Assembly: GCF_001429045.1 (NCBI RefSeq)
Contig: NZ_LMHY01000030.1
Span: forward strand, 147,365-211,364
Origin: Pseudomonas sp. Root71
GTDB taxonomy: Bacteria > Pseudomonadota > Gammaproteobacteria > Pseudomonadales > Pseudomonadaceae
Reading direction: 5' to 3'
Length of the DNA: 64,000 nt
In this document: piece by piece, positions 60,694-64,000 of the stretch
How positions within the stretch are numbered: position 1 is the stretch's first letter
Layout: every line of letters starts with the position of its first letter
Position numbers and translations under genes: made by a program
The notes under the pieces: model-generated
Database searches by the model: none
Told to the model about the DNA's origin: nothing
The model's input: only the letters and a program-made list of their open reading frames with translations

Positions 60694-62607
60694 TTACCGG
60701 GCGATATTGTGCTTGCGTAGCTTGCGATAAAGGGTATTGCGACTGACCCCCAACTGCTCCGCTGTGTGGGTCATGTGCCAGCGCGTCTGCTCCAGTGCCG
60801 TGAGTAATGCCAGCCGCTCGGCATCTTCCAGCGGATGCTCCGACACCTCTTCAATCGTCGACACCACCGGCCGCGCCTGACGAATCATCGCCGGCAAATC
60901 CTCCAGGCCAATCCGCCCGTCCTCACACAGGGCGGCCAACGTACGCAGCACATTTCGCAACTGCCGCACGTTTCCCGGCCAGGCGAATCCCAATAAGGCC
61001 GCCCGCGCCGGCCCGTCGATCAACACGGTTTCGCCGCCCGCCTCCTCGGCCAGCAGAAAGTCGAGCAACCGGGATTTGTCGCTACGATCACGCAAGGCCG
61101 GCAACGCGACTTCCAGCCCGTTGAGGCGGTAATACAAATCCTCACGGAAGCTGCCGTCCTGCACACGATCCAGCAAGTTACGGTGAGTGGCACTGATGAT
61201 CCGCACATTCACCGATTCCGGCTCGCCGCCGATCGGCACCACTTGACGGTCTTCGAGCACCCTCAGCAAGCGCGTCTGCATGGCCAGTGGCATGTCACCG
61301 ATTTCATCGAGGAACAAGGTCCCACCATCGGCCTGCTGCAACTTGCCGCGCATGCCTTCCTTGCGCGCACCGGTAAAGCTGCCGCCGCGATATCCGAACA
61401 GCTCGCTTTCGATCAGGCTTTCGGGAATGGCCGCGCAGTTGAGGGCGACAAAGGCTTTCTCCGCCCGCTGGCTGGCGTGGTGCACCGCTTTGGCAAAGGC
61501 CTCCTTGCCGGACCCGGTTTCACCATTGATCAGCAGCGGCACGTCGCGCTCGTAGACGCGCAAGGCTTTGCGGAAGTCCGCCTGCAACATCGCGTCATCC
61601 AGGCAAATGCCCGACAGGCGCGGCGCTTGTACAACCTTGGCCGCGGGCACCATCGGAATCGGCAGCGGTCGCCGTGCCTCACCGCGCAATACCGCGAACA
61701 GCTTGCGGCCATCACGGGTGCGCAACGGCCAACTGGCGGCGGCATTGGTGCTCGCGCGTCCGAGCAACTCATCGAGCGAGCAATCGAAAAACGCCTCCAC
61801 CGGTTTGCCAAGCAAGCCGCCGCGAATATGTCCCAGCAGGTTCAGCGCACTTTGGTTGACCGCGCTAATGCGCCCTTCCCCGTCGAACGCCAGCAAGCCT
61901 TCGCTGAACAAACCGACGGACTCGGCCTGCAAGTGAAAACGCAACAACCATTGATTGTCGAAGCAGCGCAGGAAGTAGCAGCTCTCGATCATCTTCGCCG
62001 ACAGATTGACCAGCGCCATGGTGTGGAACTGACTTTGCCGCGACACATCGCGCCGCGCCGACGACACGTCGAGCACCGCCAGCAATTCGCCATGGGGATC
62101 GAAGACCGGGCTCGCCGAGCAGGTCAGGCCGGTGTGGCGGCCGCGAAAGTGTTCGTCCTGATGGATGGTCAGCGACTGACGCTCCACCAGGCAGGTGCCG
62201 ATACCGTTAGTGCCTTCGCAAGCCTCGCTCCAGTCGGCCCCGAGCCAAAGGCCGGCGCGCTCGAAGATCTGTCGTTCGGCGGGCGCGGTGACGCAGTTGA
62301 GGATCACGCCGCGGGCGTCGGTCAGCAGCACGGCATGACCGGCGCCGGAGAGTTGTTGATGCAAGCTGGTCATTTCATTGCCGGCGATGTGCAGCACTTG
62401 CTGCAAGCGCTCGCGGCTTTCCAGGACACGGCCATGTTCCAGCACCGTCGGCGCGATGCTCAGGGCCGGATCGAGGTGATAGTCCTCAAGGCAGCGCAGC
62501 CAGGAACGGGCGATGGACGGATCACTGCCAGGACCGTGCAGGTGGGTCTTGCCCTGAGTCACCGTCAATACTTGCTGGGCATGGCGACTCAAATGATTGT
62601 CGTGCAT
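60694..62607 (-). CDS. eatR: Sigma-54-dependent activator, EatR/AcoR type
   Basis: This 637-residue enhancer-binding protein has an N-terminal GAF sensory domain (about 70-215), a PAS-like segment (about 228-320), an AAA+ domain with Walker A GETGSGKE (362-369) and Walker B LFLDE (431-435), and a C-terminal Fis-type helix-turn-helix (about 600-637, MTHTAEQLGVSRNTLYRKLR). The sigma-54 contact loop reads GSFTGA (409-414) instead of the usual GAFTGA. Position and divergence from an ExaC-like dehydrogenase match EatR (PA4021), which controls ethanolamine catabolism in P. aeruginosa. GGGGAGA lies about 10 bases upstream of the ATG. Confidence 0.88.
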   Translation of the reverse strand: MHDNHLSRHAQQVLTVTQGKTHLHGPGSDPSIARSWLRCLEDYHLDPALSIAPTVLEHGRVLESRERLQQVLHIAGNEMTSLHQQLSGAGHAVLLTDARGVILNCVTAPAERQIFERAGLWLGADWSEACEGTNGIGTCLVERQSLTIHQDEHFRGRHTGLTCSASPVFDPHGELLAVLDVSSARRDVSRQSQFHTMALVNLSAKMIESCYFLRCFDNQWLLRFHLQAESVGLFSEGLLAFDGEGRISAVNQSALNLLGHIRGGLLGKPVEAFFDCSLDELLGRASTNAAASWPLRTRDGRKLFAVLRGEARRPLPIPMVPAAKVVQAPRLSGICLDDAMLQADFRKALRVYERDVPLLINGETGSGKEAFAKAVHHASQRAEKAFVALNCAAIPESLIESELFGYRGGSFTGARKEGMRGKLQQADGGTLFLDEIGDMPLAMQTRLLRVLEDRQVVPIGGEPESVNVRIISATHRNLLDRVQDGSFREDLYYRLNGLEVALPALRDRSDKSRLLDFLLAEEAGGETVLIDGPARAALLGFAWPGNVRQLRNVLRTLAALCEDGRIGLEDLPAMIRQARPVVSTIEEVSEHPLEDAERLALLTALEQTRWHMTHTAEQLGVSRNTLYRKLRKHNIAR

Positions 62608-62703
62608 TTCTTATTATTCTCCCCGGGGCTCGGCGTCCCGTGCATGAGGTGATGCCGAGCATCCTCCAGCCCGGCCCGCATTGCAATGCCTGCAAGACCG
62701 GTT

Positions 62704-62765
62704 GGTCACAAGCTGTGCCACAAAGGGTACAAAGTGTCACCCAGGCTGTACCGAAAGCGTCACAG
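62704..62765. promoter_or_regulatory. Three spaced inverted repeats, candidate activator sites
   Basis: Sites GGTCACAAGCTGTGCC (62704-62719), GGGTACAAAGTGTCACCC (62725-62742) and CTGTACCGAAAGCGTCACAG (62746-62765) lie 21-23 bases apart centre to centre, about two helical turns. The first two share ACA-N3-TGT. They lie roughly 65-125 bases upstream of the sigma-54 promoter, a usual distance for enhancer sites. Confidence 0.6.
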
Positions 62766-62827
62766 GCGCTGCCCACCCGTCCGACAAAAACCTCGCAAAG
62801 CCTTGATTTACCTGACATGCAAGGCAC

Positions 62828-62843
62828 TGGCCCGGCCCTTGCT
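62828..62843 (+). promoter_or_regulatory. Sigma-54 (-24/-12) promoter of the aldehyde dehydrogenase gene
   Basis: TGGCCCG-N4-TTGCT differs from the consensus TGGCACG-N4-TTGCT by one base and keeps the invariant GG and GC exactly 12 bases apart. Transcription should start near 62854, about 53 bases before the ATG. Confidence 0.8.
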
Positions 62844-62906
62844 CTACGCTTAAAGCAAGCGCACATGCGCGACTCCCTATAAGCACAAAAGCAAGGAGAG
62901 ACCACC

Positions 62907-64000
62907 ATGCGTTACGCTCACCCCGGTACTGAAGGCGCTATCGTTTCGTTCAAAGCCAAATACGGTAACTACATCGGCGGCGAGTTCGTCGCGCCTGTCA
63001 AAGGTCAGTACTTCACCAATACCTCGCCAGTAAATGGCCAACCGATTGCCGAATTCCCCCGTTCCACGGCCGAAGACATCGACAAGGCCCTGGACGCTGC
63101 CCACGCCGCTGCCGATGCCTGGGGCGCCACCTCAGCCCAGGCGCGTTCGCTGGTGCTGCTGAAAATCGCCGACCGCATCGAACAGAACCTTGAACTGCTG
63201 GCAATCACCGAATCCTGGGACAACGGCAAAGCCGTGCGTGAAACCCTCAACGCCGACATCCCGCTGGCCGCCGACCACTTCCGCTACTTCGCCGGTTGCA
63301 TCCGTGCCCAGGAAGGCAGCGCCGCCGAGATCGACGGCAACACCGTGGCCTATCACATCCATGAACCGCTGGGCGTGGTCGGGCAGATCATTCCGTGGAA
63401 CTTCCCGATCCTGATGGCCGCCTGGAAACTCGCCCCGGCGCTGGCTGCCGGCAACTGCGTGGTGCTCAAGCCTGCCGAGCAAACCCCGCTGGGCATCACC
63501 GTGCTGGTCGAACTGATCGGCGACCTGCTGCCACCGGGCGTGCTGAACATCGTCCAGGGTTTCGGTCGCGAAGCCGGCGAGGCCTTGGCCACCAGCAAGC
63601 GCATCGCCAAGATTGCCTTCACCGGCTCGACCCCGGTCGGCTCGCACATCATGAAATGCGCGGCGGAAAACATCATTCCGTCCACCGTGGAGCTGGGTGG
63701 CAAGTCGCCGAACATCTTCTTCGAAGACATCATGAAGGCCGAACCGTCCTTCATCGAGAAGGCCGCCGAAGGCCTGGTACTGGCGTTCTTCAACCAGGGC
63801 GAAGTCTGCACCTGCCCTTCCCGGGCGCTGGTGCAGGAGTCGATCTACGACGAATTCATGCAAGTGGTGATGAAGAAGGTCCTGCAAATCAAACGTGGCG
63901 ACCCGCTGGACACCGACACCATGGTCGGCGCCCAGGCGTCCGAGCAGCAATTCGACAAAATCCTTTCGTACCTGGAAATCGCCAAGGGCGAAGGCGCCGA
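62907..64000 (+). CDS. exaC: NAD-dependent aldehyde dehydrogenase, ExaC-like (C-terminus cut by window edge)
   Basis: About 364 of an expected 506 residues are visible. The protein opens MRYAHPGTEGAIVSFKAKYG, has IIPWNFPILMAAWKLAP near 161, FTGSTPVGS at 238, the general base E262 in VELGGKS and the nucleophile C301 in NQGEVCTCPS. It should oxidise acetaldehyde (from ethanolamine or ethanol) to acetate with NAD+. AAGGAGAG precedes the ATG. A sigma-54 promoter and the divergent EatR-type activator argue for induction by ethanolamine; whether transporter and lyase genes follow lies beyond the window. Confidence 0.9.
   Translation, partial: MRYAHPGTEGAIVSFKAKYGNYIGGEFVAPVKGQYFTNTSPVNGQPIAEFPRSTAEDIDKALDAAHAAADAWGATSAQARSLVLLKIADRIEQNLELLAITESWDNGKAVRETLNADIPLAADHFRYFAGCIRAQEGSAAEIDGNTVAYHIHEPLGVVGQIIPWNFPILMAAWKLAPALAAGNCVVLKPAEQTPLGITVLVELIGDLLPPGVLNIVQGFGREAGEALATSKRIAKIAFTGSTPVGSHIMKCAAENIIPSTVELGGKSPNIFFEDIMKAEPSFIEKAAEGLVLAFFNQGEVCTCPSRALVQESIYDEFMQVVMKKVLQIKRGDPLDTDTMVGAQASEQQFDKILSYLEIAKGEGA

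Noticed and set aside
1..64000. tRNA, rRNA, prophage, transposase or toxin-antitoxin genes
   Set aside because: None recognised on either strand; the sequence reads as core chromosome with REP elements.

Overview
The window is a chromosomal segment of a high-GC gammaproteobacterium, almost certainly a Pseudomonas of the fluorescens group. The grounds are the gene content, the high-GC codon use, the many REP-type inverted repeats (arms such as GATCGCAGCC and GAGCAAGCTCGC), and a gene order from about 7.1 kb onward (hrpB to an ethanolamine-type aldehyde dehydrogenase) that, from memory, follows P. aeruginosa PAO1 PA3961 to PA4022. I see no prophage, integron, insertion sequence, CRISPR array, rRNA or tRNA. 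The window is mostly conserved core genome with small accessory patches.

Layout. 0-7.1 kb is an accessory catabolic block: a nitrate/sulfonate/taurine-type ABC importer (ATPase cut by the left edge, permease, binding protein), a class III aminotransferase, an aldehyde dehydrogenase and a divergent LysR regulator, together suggesting uptake and oxidation of an amine. 7.1-15.7 kb has the helicase hrpB, a small lipoprotein, a fieF-like metal exporter, a Gln/Gly/Pro-rich secreted DUF6515-type protein, an Lrp/AsnC regulator, DUF2788, the pseudouridine synthase rluE and AMP nucleosidase amn. 15.8-23 kb has an AidB-like acyl-CoA dehydrogenase, the hybrid sensor kinase ladS (Gac/Rsm network), thiD-thiE and hemL. 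23.2-31.1 kb has a Sel1-repeat protein, DUF1820, then miaB, ybeZ-ybeY-ybeX-lnt (RNA maturation and lipoprotein acylation) and an ElyC-like protein.

31.3-50.1 kb is a housekeeping block: leuS-lptE-holA, the ribosome-rescue gene arfA, a lytic transglycosylase, ldcA, lipA-lipB-ybeD, and a long leftward cell-wall and growth series: proA, nadD, rsfS, rlmH, mrdA (PBP2), rodA, mltB, rlpA, dacA. Stops and starts there often overlap, pointing to translational coupling.

50.2-64 kb holds mpg, a DedA-PAP2 fusion, an AT-rich patch with an unrecognised 122-residue protein, a LON-domain protein, a CidA/CidB-type pair, a MaoC hydratase, a lipoprotein combining twelve MORN repeats with a caspase/legumain-like C13 domain, an NAD(P)-binding protein, yceK, ubiX and mpl. 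The right end is the divergent pair of an EatR/AcoR-type sigma-54 activator and an ExaC-like aldehyde dehydrogenase (cut by the right edge), with a good -24/-12 promoter and three regularly spaced inverted repeats between them.

Most worth a second look: the MORN-C13 lipoprotein, the orphan gene at 52.7-53.05 kb, a structured region ending in an unassigned leftward terminator at 12.25-12.5 kb, the arfA hairpin whose loop carries the stop codon, the sigma-54 regulatory array, and the REP elements, one remnant of which ends two convergent genes.
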